Notes: a model not told the origin generated them from the sequence alone. Shown: positions 26,155-34,148, counted from the stretch's first letter. The stretch: DNA of 34,148 nt from Variovorax sp. (GCA_017744285.1 JAGIBP010000036.1:1-34148); one strand, 5' to 3'. Translations and numbers: made by a program.

Positions 26155-27551
26155 CGACACCCGACACGCCCATCCGGATCGCCGTGGTGGGCCACACCAA
26201 TGCCGGCAAGACCTCGCTGCTGCGCACCCTCACGCGGCGCGTGAACTTCGGCGAGGTCTCGCAGCGGCCCGGCACCACGCGCCACGTCGAATCGGTGGAC
26301 CTCGAAGTCGGCGGCCGCGCCGCCGTGCGCTTCCTCGACACGCCGGGCCTGGAGGATGCCGTGGCGCTGCGCGAGCACCTCGAAGGCTTCGACCGCAGCC
26401 TGATGCCGCCCGAACGCATCCGCCGCTTTCTGCAGGGCCCCGAGGCGCACGGCGTGTTCGAACAGGAGGCCAAGGTGCTGCGGGCGCTGCTCGACGTCGA
26501 CGCGGCCTTCCTGGTGATCGACGCGCGCGAGCCCCAGCTGCCAAAGTTCCGCGCCGAGATCGAACTGCTCAACGCCTGCGCGCGGCCGGTGCTGCCGGTG
26601 CTGAACTTCCTGCACCACGCGGCCCAGCGCGAGACCGGCTGGAAGGAATTGCTGTCGGCCTATGGCCTGCACGTGGTGGTGCGCTTCGATGCGGCCGCGC
26701 CTTTCGTCGGCGCGGAGCGGGAGCTGTATCGCGACCTGGCGACGCTGCTGCGCGATCGGCGCGAAGAGCTCGACCGGATCGCTGCATCGCTCGACGCCGA
26801 GGCCGCGCAGCGCAGGGAGGCCGCCTGCCGGCGGATCGCCGAGCTGCTGGTGGACGCCGCCGCGATGCGGCGCACCGCCACCGCGGCGGAGTTCGCGAAC
26901 GAGCAGGAACGCCACCGCCGCGTCGCCGAGCTGCGCCAGTCGCTCTTCGACAAGGCGCAGCGCTGCGCCGAGGACCTGCTGGCGCTCCACGGCTTTCGCG
27001 AAGGCGATGCGGACGAGGCGCCGCTGCCCATGGTCGAGGGCCGCTGGAGCATGGACTTCTTCCATCCCGAAGCCCTCAAGGACGCGGGCATCCTGCTCGG
27101 CAAGGGCGTGGCGGTGGGCGCGGCGGTGGGCGTGGTCGCCGACCTGGCGCTGGCCGGCCTGTCGCTGGGCACGGGCGCGGCGCTGGGCGGCGCGATCGGC
27201 GGTGCCATGTCGCAGGGCCTGGGGCCGCTGGGGCGCAAGCTCGCCAACAAGCTGCGAGACGTGCACGAGCTCACCGTCGAGGACCGCGTGCTGTTCGTGC
27301 TCCTGGGCTGGCAGCTGCGACTGCTGCGCGCGCTGGAGCATCGCGGGCATGCGGCGCTCGAGCGCATCGGCGCCGACGGACTGGGCGCGGGCGATCCGCA
27401 GGCGCTCGCCGACTGCGTGCGCAGCGCCCAGCCCGCGCGCAGCCACCCCGATTGGGAATCGGGCACGCGCCTGCGCTGGCGCGAGGCGCCGCAGCGGCAG
27501 GCGCTGGTGTCGCAGGTCGCGCGGCGCCTTGGCGAGGCGATTCCGGCATGA
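26151..27551 (+). CDS. DUF3482 GTPase (Era/TrmE-like G domain with DUF3482 tail)
   Basis: The 466-residue protein has an N-terminal G domain with P-loop GHTNAGKTS at residues 14-22, a possible switch-I segment (QRPGTTRHVES) and DTPG at 63-66. The usual NKxD guanine-specificity motif appears as N152-F-L-H, so nucleotide specificity may be altered. A helical charged region (about 190-280) is followed by a glycine-zipper-like hydrophobic segment at about 313-358 (GILLGKGVAVGAAVGVVADL, then repeated Gly-Ala steps), which may insert in or attach to the membrane. The start overlaps the DUF2868 stop and the stop overlaps the amidotransferase start, each by ATGA. The function of this family is not known to me. 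Confidence 0.9.
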   Translation: MTTPDTPIRIAVVGHTNAGKTSLLRTLTRRVNFGEVSQRPGTTRHVESVDLEVGGRAAVRFLDTPGLEDAVALREHLEGFDRSLMPPERIRRFLQGPEAHGVFEQEAKVLRALLDVDAAFLVIDAREPQLPKFRAEIELLNACARPVLPVLNFLHHAAQRETGWKELLSAYGLHVVVRFDAAAPFVGAERELYRDLATLLRDRREELDRIAASLDAEAAQRREAACRRIAELLVDAAAMRRTATAAEFANEQERHRRVAELRQSLFDKAQRCAEDLLALHGFREGDADEAPLPMVEGRWSMDFFHPEALKDAGILLGKGVAVGAAVGVVADLALAGLSLGTGAALGGAIGGAMSQGLGPLGRKLANKLRDVHELTVEDRVLFVLLGWQLRLLRALEHRGHAALERIGADGLGAGDPQALADCVRSAQPARSHPDWESGTRLRWREAPQRQALVSQVARRLGEAIPA

Positions 27552-28351
27552 TCGAAGGCATGCAAGACATCGACCCCCGTCCGCTCGCGATCATCAAGGT
27601 CGGCGAGACCTTCGAGCCGCTGCGCGAGCGCCGCGGCGACTTCGAGCACTGGATCGCCGCCGGCCTGGGCGACACCACGCTGCCGATCGTCGTGCTCGAC
27701 CCGCGACGCGGCGACACCCTGCCGGACGCGTCGGCGATCTCGGGCGCCATCGTGACCGGCTCGCACGCCATGGTCTCGCACCGCGAGCCCTGGAGCCAAC
27801 GCACCGGCGCCTGGCTCGCGACGCTCGTCGAGCACGGCACGCCGGTGCTCGGCATCTGCTTCGGCCACCAGCTGCTGGCCGATGCGCTCGGCGGCGAGGC
27901 GGGCGACCACCCCGTGGGCATGGAGATCGGCACGGTGCAGGTCGCGCTCACCCCGGAGGCCGCGGACGATCCGCTCGCCGGCGAACTGCCGCCGCGCTTC
28001 GATGCGCACGTGGTGCACCGGCAGAGCGCGCTGCGCCTGCCCGCGAATGCCGTGCGCCTGGCCGGCAACGACTTCGAGCCCACGCAGGCCTTCCGCATCG
28101 GCGAGACCGCCTGGGGCGTGCAGTTCCACCCCGAGTTCGACGACGACATCATGCGCGGCTACCTCGAACACCTGGCCGAGCCGCTTCGCGCCGGGGGCGC
28201 GGACCCGGCGGCGCTGGGCGCCCGGGTCAGGCCGACGGCGGCCGCGGCCGGCCTGCTCGCGCGCTTCGCACGCATCGCCGAGGCCCGCGCCGCCCGGCCG
28301 GAGGCCGCGCGACTACACGCGGCCGCTTCGACTTGCGCTAAGGTGTATTGA
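27548..28351 (+). CDS. Class I glutamine amidotransferase (GMP synthase-type GATase)
   Basis: The 267-residue protein has a GATase1 domain. The nucleophile Cys104 lies in LGICFGHQ, and His194 and Glu196 of the triad are in VQFHPEF. Stand-alone members of this type release ammonia from glutamine or act as gamma-glutamyl hydrolases; the partner or acceptor is unknown. The ATG at 27548 overlaps the DUF3482 stop (ATGA); ATG 27560 is 4 codons further. The C-terminal tail after residue about 215 is Ala/Arg-rich and not part of the catalytic core. Co-translation with the GTPase suggests a link but does not prove it. Confidence 0.9.
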   Translation: MIEGMQDIDPRPLAIIKVGETFEPLRERRGDFEHWIAAGLGDTTLPIVVLDPRRGDTLPDASAISGAIVTGSHAMVSHREPWSQRTGAWLATLVEHGTPVLGICFGHQLLADALGGEAGDHPVGMEIGTVQVALTPEAADDPLAGELPPRFDAHVVHRQSALRLPANAVRLAGNDFEPTQAFRIGETAWGVQFHPEFDDDIMRGYLEHLAEPLRAGGADPAALGARVRPTAAAAGLLARFARIAEARAARPEAARLHAAASTCAKVY

Positions 28352-28372
28352 AGGTCCACCGAGGAACAACCC

Positions 28373-29017
28373 ATGCCCGCCACCGCCCCCGGCACCCGCC
28401 CGCCCCGCAAGCACTTCTCGATGATCCGCGAGTTCCACCTCGCGGACGTCTTCACGCTCGCGAACGCCGCGTGCGGCGTGGGCGCGATCTTCCTGGCGAT
28501 GACCTTCATTGCCAGCCAGTCGCTCGCTCACTTTCTCTGGGCCGCGGCACTCGCACCGGCGGCCTTCGTCTTCGACGTGTTCGACGGCCGCATCGCGCGC
28601 TGGCGCCAGACGCACTCGGCCCTGGGCCGCGAGCTCGACTCGCTGGCCGACGTGATCTCCTTCGGCGTGCTGCCCGCCTCGCTCGGTTTCGCGGCCGGGC
28701 TCGACGGCGGCTGGGACTGCGTGATCCTGATCTACTTCGTCTGCTGCGGCGTGAGCCGGCTCGCGCGCTACAACGTCACGGCCGAAGCGCTCTCCGAAGG
28801 CGCCGACAAGGTCAAGTACTTCGAGGGCACGCCGATCCCGACCAGCGTGGTGCTCGTGGGCATCCTCGCGCTCGCGGCCTGGCAGGGGCGCATCGGCGAC
28901 GAGGTCTGGGGCGGCGCCTGGTCCCTCGGCCCATGGATCCTGCATCCCCTGGCCCTGCTGTTCGCGCTCTCCGGGACCCTCATGATCAGCAAGACCTTGC
29001 GTATCCCGAAGTTGTGA
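28373..29017 (+). CDS. pssA: CDP-diacylglycerol-serine O-phosphatidyltransferase (phosphatidylserine synthase)
   Basis: This integral membrane enzyme of 214 residues joins CDP-diacylglycerol and L-serine to give phosphatidylserine, the precursor of phosphatidylethanolamine. The CDP-alcohol phosphotransferase motif is complete: Asp68, Asp71-Gly72, Ala75-Arg76, Gly85, Asp89 and Asp93. Several membrane helices follow. The RBS is GAGGAA seven bases before ATG 28373. Its stop is 8 bases before a phospholipase D/cardiolipin-synthase-like gene, which fits a phospholipid pair. Other CDP-alcohol transferases such as phosphatidylglycerophosphate synthase share the motif, but the N-terminal HFSMIREFHLADVFTLANA form is typical of PssA. 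Confidence 0.88.
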   Translation: MPATAPGTRPPRKHFSMIREFHLADVFTLANAACGVGAIFLAMTFIASQSLAHFLWAAALAPAAFVFDVFDGRIARWRQTHSALGRELDSLADVISFGVLPASLGFAAGLDGGWDCVILIYFVCCGVSRLARYNVTAEALSEGADKVKYFEGTPIPTSVVLVGILALAAWQGRIGDEVWGGAWSLGPWILHPLALLFALSGTLMISKTLRIPKL

Positions 29018-29025
29018 GGGCCGTC

Positions 29026-30660
29026 ATGGCGCCGCGGCATCAGGTCCCTAGAATGCCCGCATCGTCATTGCCGGCCCGCATCGTGACCCTGACCGCTTCG
29101 CGCGTACTCGTCGCCTTTCTCCTTGGCCTGCTGCTCACCGGTTGCGCCAGCCTGCCGGGCCGGGTCGAGCGCACCGAGTCCACGGCACTGGCGAACACCG
29201 CCGACACGCGCCTGGGCCGCGAGGTCCGCAAGCTCGCGGCGGCGCACCCGGGCAAGTCGGGCATCCACCCGCTGATCGTGGCGGAAGACGCCTTCGCGGC
29301 GCGCGTGGTGCTGGCCCGGCTCGCCGACCGCAGCCTCGACCTCCAGTACTACATCTGGCACGGCGACACCACCGGCCAGCTGCTCTGGCAAGCCGTGTGG
29401 GAGGCCGCCGAACGCGGCGTGCGCGTGCGGCTCCTGCTCGACGACGCGAACACCGGCGGGCTCGACCCCACGCTCGCGGCGCTCGATGCGCATCCCAACA
29501 TCGAGGTGCGGCTGTTCAACCCCTTCGCGAACCGCAGCTTCCGCGCCGGCGATTTCGTCGCCGACTTCTCGCGCGTGAACCGGCGCATGCACAACAAGTC
29601 CTTCACGGCGGACAACCAGGTCACGATCGTGGGCGGCCGCAACATCGGCGACGAGTACTACGGCGCCAACATGGAGATCGGCTTCCAGGACCTGGACGTG
29701 ATGGCCATCGGGCCGGTGGTGCAGGAGGTCTCCAACGAGTTCGACCTGTTCTGGAACAGCGCCTCGGCCTATCCGGCCGCGAGCGTGATCGGGCCCGCCG
29801 AACCCGGCGGCGCCGAGGCCCTGCGCAGCGCATGGGAGCAGGTGCACCGTAACCCCGAAGCCGTGCAGTACCTCGACGCCGTGCGCAGGACGCCGCTGAT
29901 GGCACAGCTCGCGAACAACCAGCTCGACTTCGAATGGACCACCGCGCGCGTGCTGCACGACGATCCTTCGAAGGTGCTCCAGCCGACGGACCGCGCCGAC
30001 CTGCAGATGCTGCCGCAGCTGCTCAAGGCCATGGGCAGCCCGACGCGCGAGCTCGATCTGGTGTCGCCCTACTTCGTGCCCGGCGCCAACGGCACCCGCT
30101 CGCTGGTGCAGCTCGCGCAGAACGGCGTGAAGGTGCGCGTGCTGACCAACTCGCTCTCGGCCACGGACGTGAGCCCGGTGCACGCCGGCTATTCCAAGTA
30201 CCGCCAGGAGCTGCTGCAGGGCGGCACGGTGCTCTACGAGCTCAAGCCCGGCTCGGCGGTGCCCCCGCCCGAGAAGGACGGCGACAGGCCCCGCGGGATG
30301 CCGGGCAGCGGCAGCCGCGGCAGCTCGGCCGCGAGCCTGCACGCGAAGACTTTCGCGGTGGACCGCGAGCGCATCTTCGTGGGCTCCTACAACCTCGATC
30401 CGCGCTCGGCCCGGCTCAACACCGAGATGGGCGTGGTCATCGACAGCCCCGCGCTCGCGGGCACGCTCTCGAAGCAGTTCGACACCGCGATCCCGACGCG
30501 GGCCTATCGCGTGCGGCTGCAACCCGACGGCAGGGGCATGGAATGGATCGATACAGAGCCCCAGGGCGAGACCCGCTACGCCACCGAACCGGGCGCGGGC
30601 CCCGTGAAGCGGCTGTGGATCGACTTCCTCGAAATCCTCCCCATCGAATGGCTGCTCTGA
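29026..30660 (+). CDS. Phospholipase D-family lipoprotein (ClsC-like cardiolipin synthase)
   Basis: The 544-residue protein has a lipoprotein signal ending at Cys40 (LLLTGC) and two HKD motifs: His189/Lys191/Asp196 (HNKSFTADNQ) and His439/Lys441/Asp446 (HAKTFAVDRE). Together these form the phosphatidyltransferase active site of PLD and ClsC-type cardiolipin synthases. The spacing, with YNLDPRSARLNTEMG after the second motif, is like ClsC/YmdC. It follows pssA directly, so phospholipid remodelling is likely. ATG 29026 has GAGGG six bases upstream; ATG 29053 gives a shorter signal and is also possible. Cardiolipin synthase against phospholipase D activity cannot be separated by sequence alone. 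Confidence 0.88.
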   Translation: MAPRHQVPRMPASSLPARIVTLTASRVLVAFLLGLLLTGCASLPGRVERTESTALANTADTRLGREVRKLAAAHPGKSGIHPLIVAEDAFAARVVLARLADRSLDLQYYIWHGDTTGQLLWQAVWEAAERGVRVRLLLDDANTGGLDPTLAALDAHPNIEVRLFNPFANRSFRAGDFVADFSRVNRRMHNKSFTADNQVTIVGGRNIGDEYYGANMEIGFQDLDVMAIGPVVQEVSNEFDLFWNSASAYPAASVIGPAEPGGAEALRSAWEQVHRNPEAVQYLDAVRRTPLMAQLANNQLDFEWTTARVLHDDPSKVLQPTDRADLQMLPQLLKAMGSPTRELDLVSPYFVPGANGTRSLVQLAQNGVKVRVLTNSLSATDVSPVHAGYSKYRQELLQGGTVLYELKPGSAVPPPEKDGDRPRGMPGSGSRGSSAASLHAKTFAVDRERIFVGSYNLDPRSARLNTEMGVVIDSPALAGTLSKQFDTAIPTRAYRVRLQPDGRGMEWIDTEPQGETRYATEPGAGPVKRLWIDFLEILPIEWLL

Positions 30661-30670
30661 ATTTCCAAGG

Positions 30671-31285
30671 ATGACTTCCGGACTCCAACAACTCGCCGCG
30701 CTGGCGGCATCGCAACCGCTCGCGCCCGCGTGCGACCACTTCTACTTCCTGCGCCACGGGCAGACCGCATGCAATGCGCGGCGGATCTTCCAGGCGCCGG
30801 ACGAGCCGCTCTCCGAACTCGGCGTGCAGCAGGCGGCGCGCGCGGCCGAGCTGCTGGCCGGGGAGCCGATCCGCACCATCCTCAGCAGCAACGTGCTGCG
30901 CGCCCTCACGACCGCGCACACGGTCTGCGCGCCGCACGGACTCGCGCCCCTGGAACTCGACGGCCTGCGCGAGCGCCACTTCGGCGCGCTCATCGGCAGT
31001 TCGTCGGCCCAGATCGACTGGGCCTGCGAGCCCGCGGGCGGCGAGACGCTGGGCGTGTTCGTCGATCGCTCGCGCGCCGCGCTCGACCATGCGCTGGCGC
31101 ACCCGGGGCCGGTGCTCATCGTCGCGCATGGCGGCACGCTCTACGTGCTCGCGGCGCTGCTCGGCGTGCCGGTCGATTTCAGCGTGCTCGGCAATGCCCA
31201 GCCCTTGCGATTCGAGCGCGCGGGCGCCAACTGGAGCCTCAGGCCCCTCATGCGGCAGGTGGATGGCGGCGCCGCACTGGCCTGA
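30671..31285 (+). CDS. Histidine phosphatase family protein
   Basis: The 204-residue protein has the phosphohistidine motif FLRHGQT (His29 as nucleophile) and the second catalytic His153 (IVAHGGT). The acid Glu101 (LRERHFG) fits a phosphoglycerate-mutase-like phosphatase. The substrate cannot be told; members include phosphatases of sugar phosphates and nucleotides. It starts 10 bases after the PLD gene, with AAGG directly before ATG 30671, which is a poorly spaced ribosome-binding site. It probably belongs to the same transcript as pssA and the PLD gene, with the CbpA gene 39 bases later. Confidence 0.88.
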   Translation: MTSGLQQLAALAASQPLAPACDHFYFLRHGQTACNARRIFQAPDEPLSELGVQQAARAAELLAGEPIRTILSSNVLRALTTAHTVCAPHGLAPLELDGLRERHFGALIGSSSAQIDWACEPAGGETLGVFVDRSRAALDHALAHPGPVLIVAHGGTLYVLAALLGVPVDFSVLGNAQPLRFERAGANWSLRPLMRQVDGGAALA

Positions 31286-31324
31286 AGAACAGCCCGCCGC
31301 CACACGACCAGGGATCCCGACACC

Positions 31325-32284
31325 ATGGAATTCAAGGACTACTACAAGATCCTCGGCCTCGAACGCGGCGCCTCCGAAGACGACGTGCGCAAGGCCTACC
31401 GCAAGCTCGCGCGCAAGTACCACCCCGACGTCAGCAAGGAAGCCGACGCCGACGTGCGCATGCGCGAGATCAACGAGGCAAATGACGTGCTGCGCGACAA
31501 GGAAAAGCGCGCGGCCTACGACCAGCTCGCCGACCACGTGGCGCGCGGCGGCAGCCCCGACGGCGGATTCCAGCCGCCGCCCGACTGGGACCAGGGCTTC
31601 GAGTTCCATCGCGGCCCGCACGCCGGGCCGGCCGACCATGCGGAGTTCAGCGAATTCTTCTCGTCGCTGTTCGGCGCCGCGGAGCGGCGTGGCGCGCAGC
31701 GGCGGCACTACCGCGCGCGCGGCGAGGACCACCACGCCGCCATCGAGATCGCGCTGGAAGACGCGCTCAACGGCGCCGAGCGCGAGATCACGCTGCGCTC
31801 GCAGGAAATCGACGCGCAGGGCCAGCCCCAGTGGAAGACGCGGACGCTGAGCGTGAAGATTCCGCCCGGTGTGCACCCGGGCCAGTACATCCGCCTCGCG
31901 GGGCAAGGCATGCCGGGCCATGGCGGCGAGCCGGCGGGCGACCTCTACCTCGAGGTGCGCATCGCGCCGCACAAGCTCTACCGCGTGGAAGACCGCGATC
32001 TCTACATGACGCTGCCGATCACGCCGACCGAGGGCGCGCTTGGCGCCAAGGTGCAGGTGCCGACGCCGACCGGCGGCGTGGTCGAGGTGACCGTGCCGCC
32101 CAACGCGCGCAACGGCCTCAAGCTGCGGCTCAAGGAACGCGGCCTGCCGGGCAAGCCGCCGGGCCATCTCTACCTGCTGCTGGAAATCGCGCTGCCGCCG
32201 GCCGACACCGAGGCGGCCCGCAAGGCCTACGAGCAGCTCGCTGCCGCCGCCCCCTTCAACCCGCGCCGCCACCTGGGAGTTTGA
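31325..32284 (+). CDS. cbpA: CbpA-like DnaJ co-chaperone
   Basis: The 319-residue protein has an N-terminal J domain (residues 1-70) with the HPD motif at 33-35 (KYHPDVSK). A Gly/Phe-containing linker follows, then two C-terminal substrate-binding domains (about 135-310). There is no zinc finger, so it is CbpA-type, not DnaJ. It stimulates DnaK and binds unfolded proteins; in E. coli CbpA also binds DNA. The gene is followed after 4 bases by a CbpM-like modulator, the classical pair. ATG 31325 is the only sensible start. Confidence 0.93.
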   Translation: MEFKDYYKILGLERGASEDDVRKAYRKLARKYHPDVSKEADADVRMREINEANDVLRDKEKRAAYDQLADHVARGGSPDGGFQPPPDWDQGFEFHRGPHAGPADHAEFSEFFSSLFGAAERRGAQRRHYRARGEDHHAAIEIALEDALNGAEREITLRSQEIDAQGQPQWKTRTLSVKIPPGVHPGQYIRLAGQGMPGHGGEPAGDLYLEVRIAPHKLYRVEDRDLYMTLPITPTEGALGAKVQVPTPTGGVVEVTVPPNARNGLKLRLKERGLPGKPPGHLYLLLEIALPPADTEAARKAYEQLAAAAPFNPRRHLGV

Positions 32285-32288
32285 CCCC

Positions 32289-32612
32289 ATGACCACCGTG
32301 ACTGTCAGCACGACGGCGCTCAGCGCCTCGCATCCGCTCGTTGCCGCCGAACTCGCCCATGCCTGCGGTGCGGAGATCGAGTGGGTGGTTCAATTGGTGG
32401 AGGTCGGCATCATCGAATCGTGCGAGCCGGGCGAGCGCCCCGAGCAATGGCGCTTCCACAGCAGCGACCTGCAGTGCGCCCTCGAGGCGCGGCGGCTGGA
32501 GCGCGACTTCGGCGTCGGCCTCGACGCGGCGGCGCTCATCCTCGACCTCGAACACGAGGTGCGCCGGCTCAAGGCCGTGCTGCGCGCGCAGGGACTCGGC
32601 CGCGAGATCTGA
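32289..32612 (+). CDS. cbpM: CbpM-like chaperone modulator (MerR-like)
   Basis: The 107-residue protein has a MerR-like helical core (SSDLQCALEARRLERDFGVGLDAAALILDLEHEVRRL). In E. coli CbpM binds the J domain of CbpA and blocks its action with DnaK. The start lies 4 bases after cbpA, so the pair is co-translated. The sequence is divergent, and position plus size carry much of the weight in the call. Confidence 0.85.
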   Translation: MTTVTVSTTALSASHPLVAAELAHACGAEIEWVVQLVEVGIIESCEPGERPEQWRFHSSDLQCALEARRLERDFGVGLDAAALILDLEHEVRRLKAVLRAQGLGREI

Positions 32613-32665
32613 ACGATCCCATTCGCCCGCTCTCGATCTTCCACCCACCAACGACAGGAGCCGCC

Positions 32666-33562
32666 ATGCCACCGCAACTCACCGCCCGGGATTTCGACCA
32701 GGAACTGCTCATTCTTTTCGACGCCTACGTGCACGGCAACCTGGACCGGCGCGGCTTCCTTGCCGGCGCGCAGAAGTTCGCCACGGCGGGCATGACCGCC
32801 GCCGGCCTGCTCGCCGCGCTGAGCCCCAATTTCGCCGCCGGCCAGCAGGTGTCGCCGAACGAGCCCCGGCTTCGGATCGAGCGCGTGAGCTACCCGTCGA
32901 CCGCCGGCAGCGGCACGGTCAAGGGCTACCTGGCGCGCCCTGCCGACGCAGGCGACAAGAAGCTCCCGGCGGTGCTCGTGATCCACGAGAACCGGGGCCT
33001 CAACCCGCACATCGAGGACATCGCGCGCCGCCTCGCGCTCGACGGCTTCATGGCCTTCGCACCCGACGCGCTGACGCCGCTGGGCGGCTATCCCGGCGAC
33101 GAGGACAAGGCCCGCGAGGCTTTCGCCAAGCTCGACCAGGCCCGCGCACGCGAGGACTTCATCGCGGCCGCCCACTGGCTCGAGAACCGCCCCGATTCCA
33201 GCGGCAAGATTGGCGCCGTGGGCTTCTGCTGGGGCGGCGGCATGGTCCACACCCTGGCCACGCGCCTGCCCGAACTGGACGCCGGCGTGGCCTTCTACGG
33301 CAACACGCCCGACCCCTCGGAGGCGGCCAAGGTCAAGGCGCCCCTGCTGATACACCGTGCCGAGATCGACGAGCGCATCAATGCCGCGTGGCCGGCGTAC
33401 GAAGCGGCGCTGAAGGCCGCGAACGTGAGGTTCACCGCCTACCAGTACCCCGGCACGCAGCACGGCTTCAACAACGACACCACGCCGCGCTACGACGCGG
33501 CCGCCGCCAAGCTGGCCTGGTCGCGCACGGTGGACTTCTTCAGACAGCAGCTCGGCGCCTGA
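32666..33562 (+). CDS. Dienelactone hydrolase family protein with Tat signal
   Basis: This 298-residue dienelactone-hydrolase-type alpha/beta hydrolase has Cys188 as nucleophile (GFCWGGG), Asp235 (AEIDERI) and His266 (TQHGFNN). Glu108 (IHENRGL) matches the family's conserved acidic residue. Residues 27-51 form a Tat signal with LDRRGFLAGAQKFATAG, so it is probably folded in the cytoplasm and exported. The N-terminal 25 residues before the twin arginine are long, which is common in this exported group. AGGAG five bases upstream decides ATG 32666. Natural substrates are unknown; dienelactone is only the family name. Confidence 0.9.
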   Translation: MPPQLTARDFDQELLILFDAYVHGNLDRRGFLAGAQKFATAGMTAAGLLAALSPNFAAGQQVSPNEPRLRIERVSYPSTAGSGTVKGYLARPADAGDKKLPAVLVIHENRGLNPHIEDIARRLALDGFMAFAPDALTPLGGYPGDEDKAREAFAKLDQARAREDFIAAAHWLENRPDSSGKIGAVGFCWGGGMVHTLATRLPELDAGVAFYGNTPDPSEAAKVKAPLLIHRAEIDERINAAWPAYEAALKAANVRFTAYQYPGTQHGFNNDTTPRYDAAAAKLAWSRTVDFFRQQLGA

Positions 33563-33566
33563 GCGC

Positions 33567-33584
33567 GCCGCCGAAGTAGGCGGC
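33567..33584 (+). terminator. Hairpin after the dienelactone hydrolase gene, weak terminator candidate
   Basis: GCCGCC and GGCGGC form 6-base arms around a 6-base loop just after the stop codon. A competing larger pairing joins 33563-33570 with 33595-33602. No T-run follows, so this is not a classical intrinsic terminator. Confidence 0.3.
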
Positions 33585-33627
33585 GGCTGGCAGACGGCGC
33601 GCCGCGCCCGGGTCACAGTGCGAACCC

Positions 33628-34148
33628 ATGCCCGTGACCTGTCCCGCCTGCCAGACGGAGAACCGCGACAGCGCGATGTTCTGTCATGGCTGCGCACGCA
33701 AGCTGCCGAACTTCACCCCGACCCAGCCTTCGATGCTGGAGACCATGCGCGCGATGCCGTCGCGCCCCGTCGTCTCGACGTCGGCGGTGGCGACGCCCGT
33801 GGAGATCGAGCCCCGCTCCCTGATCGGGCTGTGGGTGGGCGCCGGCATGGCGGTGCTGCTGCTGGTGGCGAGCATCGGCACCTGGTATGCGCACCTGCTG
33901 CGCAAGCCCGCGGCGTCGACGGCCGTGACCGCCCCGGTCGCGCGGCCGCAGGCCGTGGCGGCGCAGAAGCCGCCGACGCCGACGCCGACGCCGGAGATCG
34001 TGTCGCTGGGCGCCTCGCTCGCGCCGGGCGAAGCAGCGATCCCGCCCGGCCAGGTCGCCGCGCCCGGCCCGGCGCCGGCGGCGCGGCCCGCGGATGAATC
34101 GCCGCCATCGGCCGCCACCAGCAGCAGCACCGCCATGCCGGCGCCCAC
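33628..34148 (+). CDS. Zinc-ribbon single-span membrane protein, 3' end outside window
   Basis: The frame is open to the window end, so only the first 173 residues are seen. The N-terminus has two CxxC pairs (Cys5, Cys8, Cys19, Cys22), a zinc ribbon of the cytoplasmic type. One membrane helix lies at about residues 65-90 (LIGLWVGAGMAVLLLVAS). The rest visible is Pro/Ala/Thr-rich and low complexity, with a PTPTPTP run at about 33968-33990, likely a periplasmic linker to a further domain. I do not recognise the complete protein. ATG 33628 is 65 bases after the hydrolase stop; no clear ribosome-binding site is seen. Confidence 0.7.
   Translation, partial: MPVTCPACQTENRDSAMFCHGCARKLPNFTPTQPSMLETMRAMPSRPVVSTSAVATPVEIEPRSLIGLWVGAGMAVLLLVASIGTWYAHLLRKPAASTAVTAPVARPQAVAAQKPPTPTPTPEIVSLGASLAPGEAAIPPGQVAAPGPAPAARPADESPPSAATSSSTAMPAP

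Noticed and set aside
30437..32311. 624-codon minus-strand open frame over the histidine phosphatase and cbpA
   Set aside because: It is a shadow of cbpA and neighbours with the same composition bias and no recognisable domain.
33968..33994. Tandem 6-base repeat in the last gene
   Set aside because: It encodes a Pro-Thr linker in an open frame, so it is a low-complexity linker rather than a separate repeat element.

Overview
The window is very GC-rich (third codon positions are almost all G or C) and densely coded. It looks like a chromosomal segment from a betaproteobacterium of the order Burkholderiales, most likely Comamonadaceae and perhaps Variovorax-like. The reasons are three Bug/TTT-type periplasmic binding proteins that lack membrane partners, a LexA-controlled imuA-imuB-dnaE2 cassette, an AcnX/IlvD catabolic cluster and a DUF2868/DUF3482 pair. 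The genus is inferred from gene style, not measured. I see no rRNA, tRNA, CRISPR, IS element or prophage.

Layout. At 1-1984 two S1C/HtrA-like protease genes flank a very short LuxR-type regulator. The first protease is cut by the window edge and appears to lack the catalytic serine; the second has an intact triad. At 2040-2716 lies a small DUF2281-like antitoxin plus PIN toxin pair. At 2739-8194, on the minus strand, is the imuA-imuB-dnaE2 mutagenic translesion operon with overlapping genes and a nearly ideal SOS box at 8210-8225. At 8319-10738 come an exported aldo/keto reductase, a small secreted protein of unknown function and an SGNH-type lipoprotein.

At 10745-19758 is a catabolic locus. 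A minus-strand run carries an FAD oxidoreductase, an IclR regulator, both AcnX (aconitase X) parts, an IlvD/Edd dehydratase and a Bug binding protein. A divergent plus-strand pair carries two closely similar Bug proteins. The divergent control region has inverted repeats. The gene set suggests uptake and dehydration/oxidation of an unidentified hydroxy acid.

At 19781-22490 a LigB/DODA-type extradiol dioxygenase and an alpha/beta hydrolase lie opposite a LysR regulator with a clear dyad between them. At 22563-24697 are an MsbA-like ABC exporter, a 24-residue membrane peptide gene and a strong intrinsic terminator. At 24781-28351 a DUF2868 membrane protein, a DUF3482 GTPase and a class I glutamine amidotransferase are joined by 4-base overlaps. 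At 28373-31285 are phosphatidylserine synthase, a lipoprotein of the phospholipase D/cardiolipin synthase family and a histidine phosphatase. At 31325-33562 are a CbpA-CbpM co-chaperone pair and a Tat-exported dienelactone hydrolase. The window ends inside a zinc-ribbon membrane protein.

The best candidates for undescribed biology are the AcnX+IlvD hydroxy-acid locus, the pseudoprotease / mini-LuxR / protease trio, and the DUF2868-DUF3482 membrane GTPase unit.
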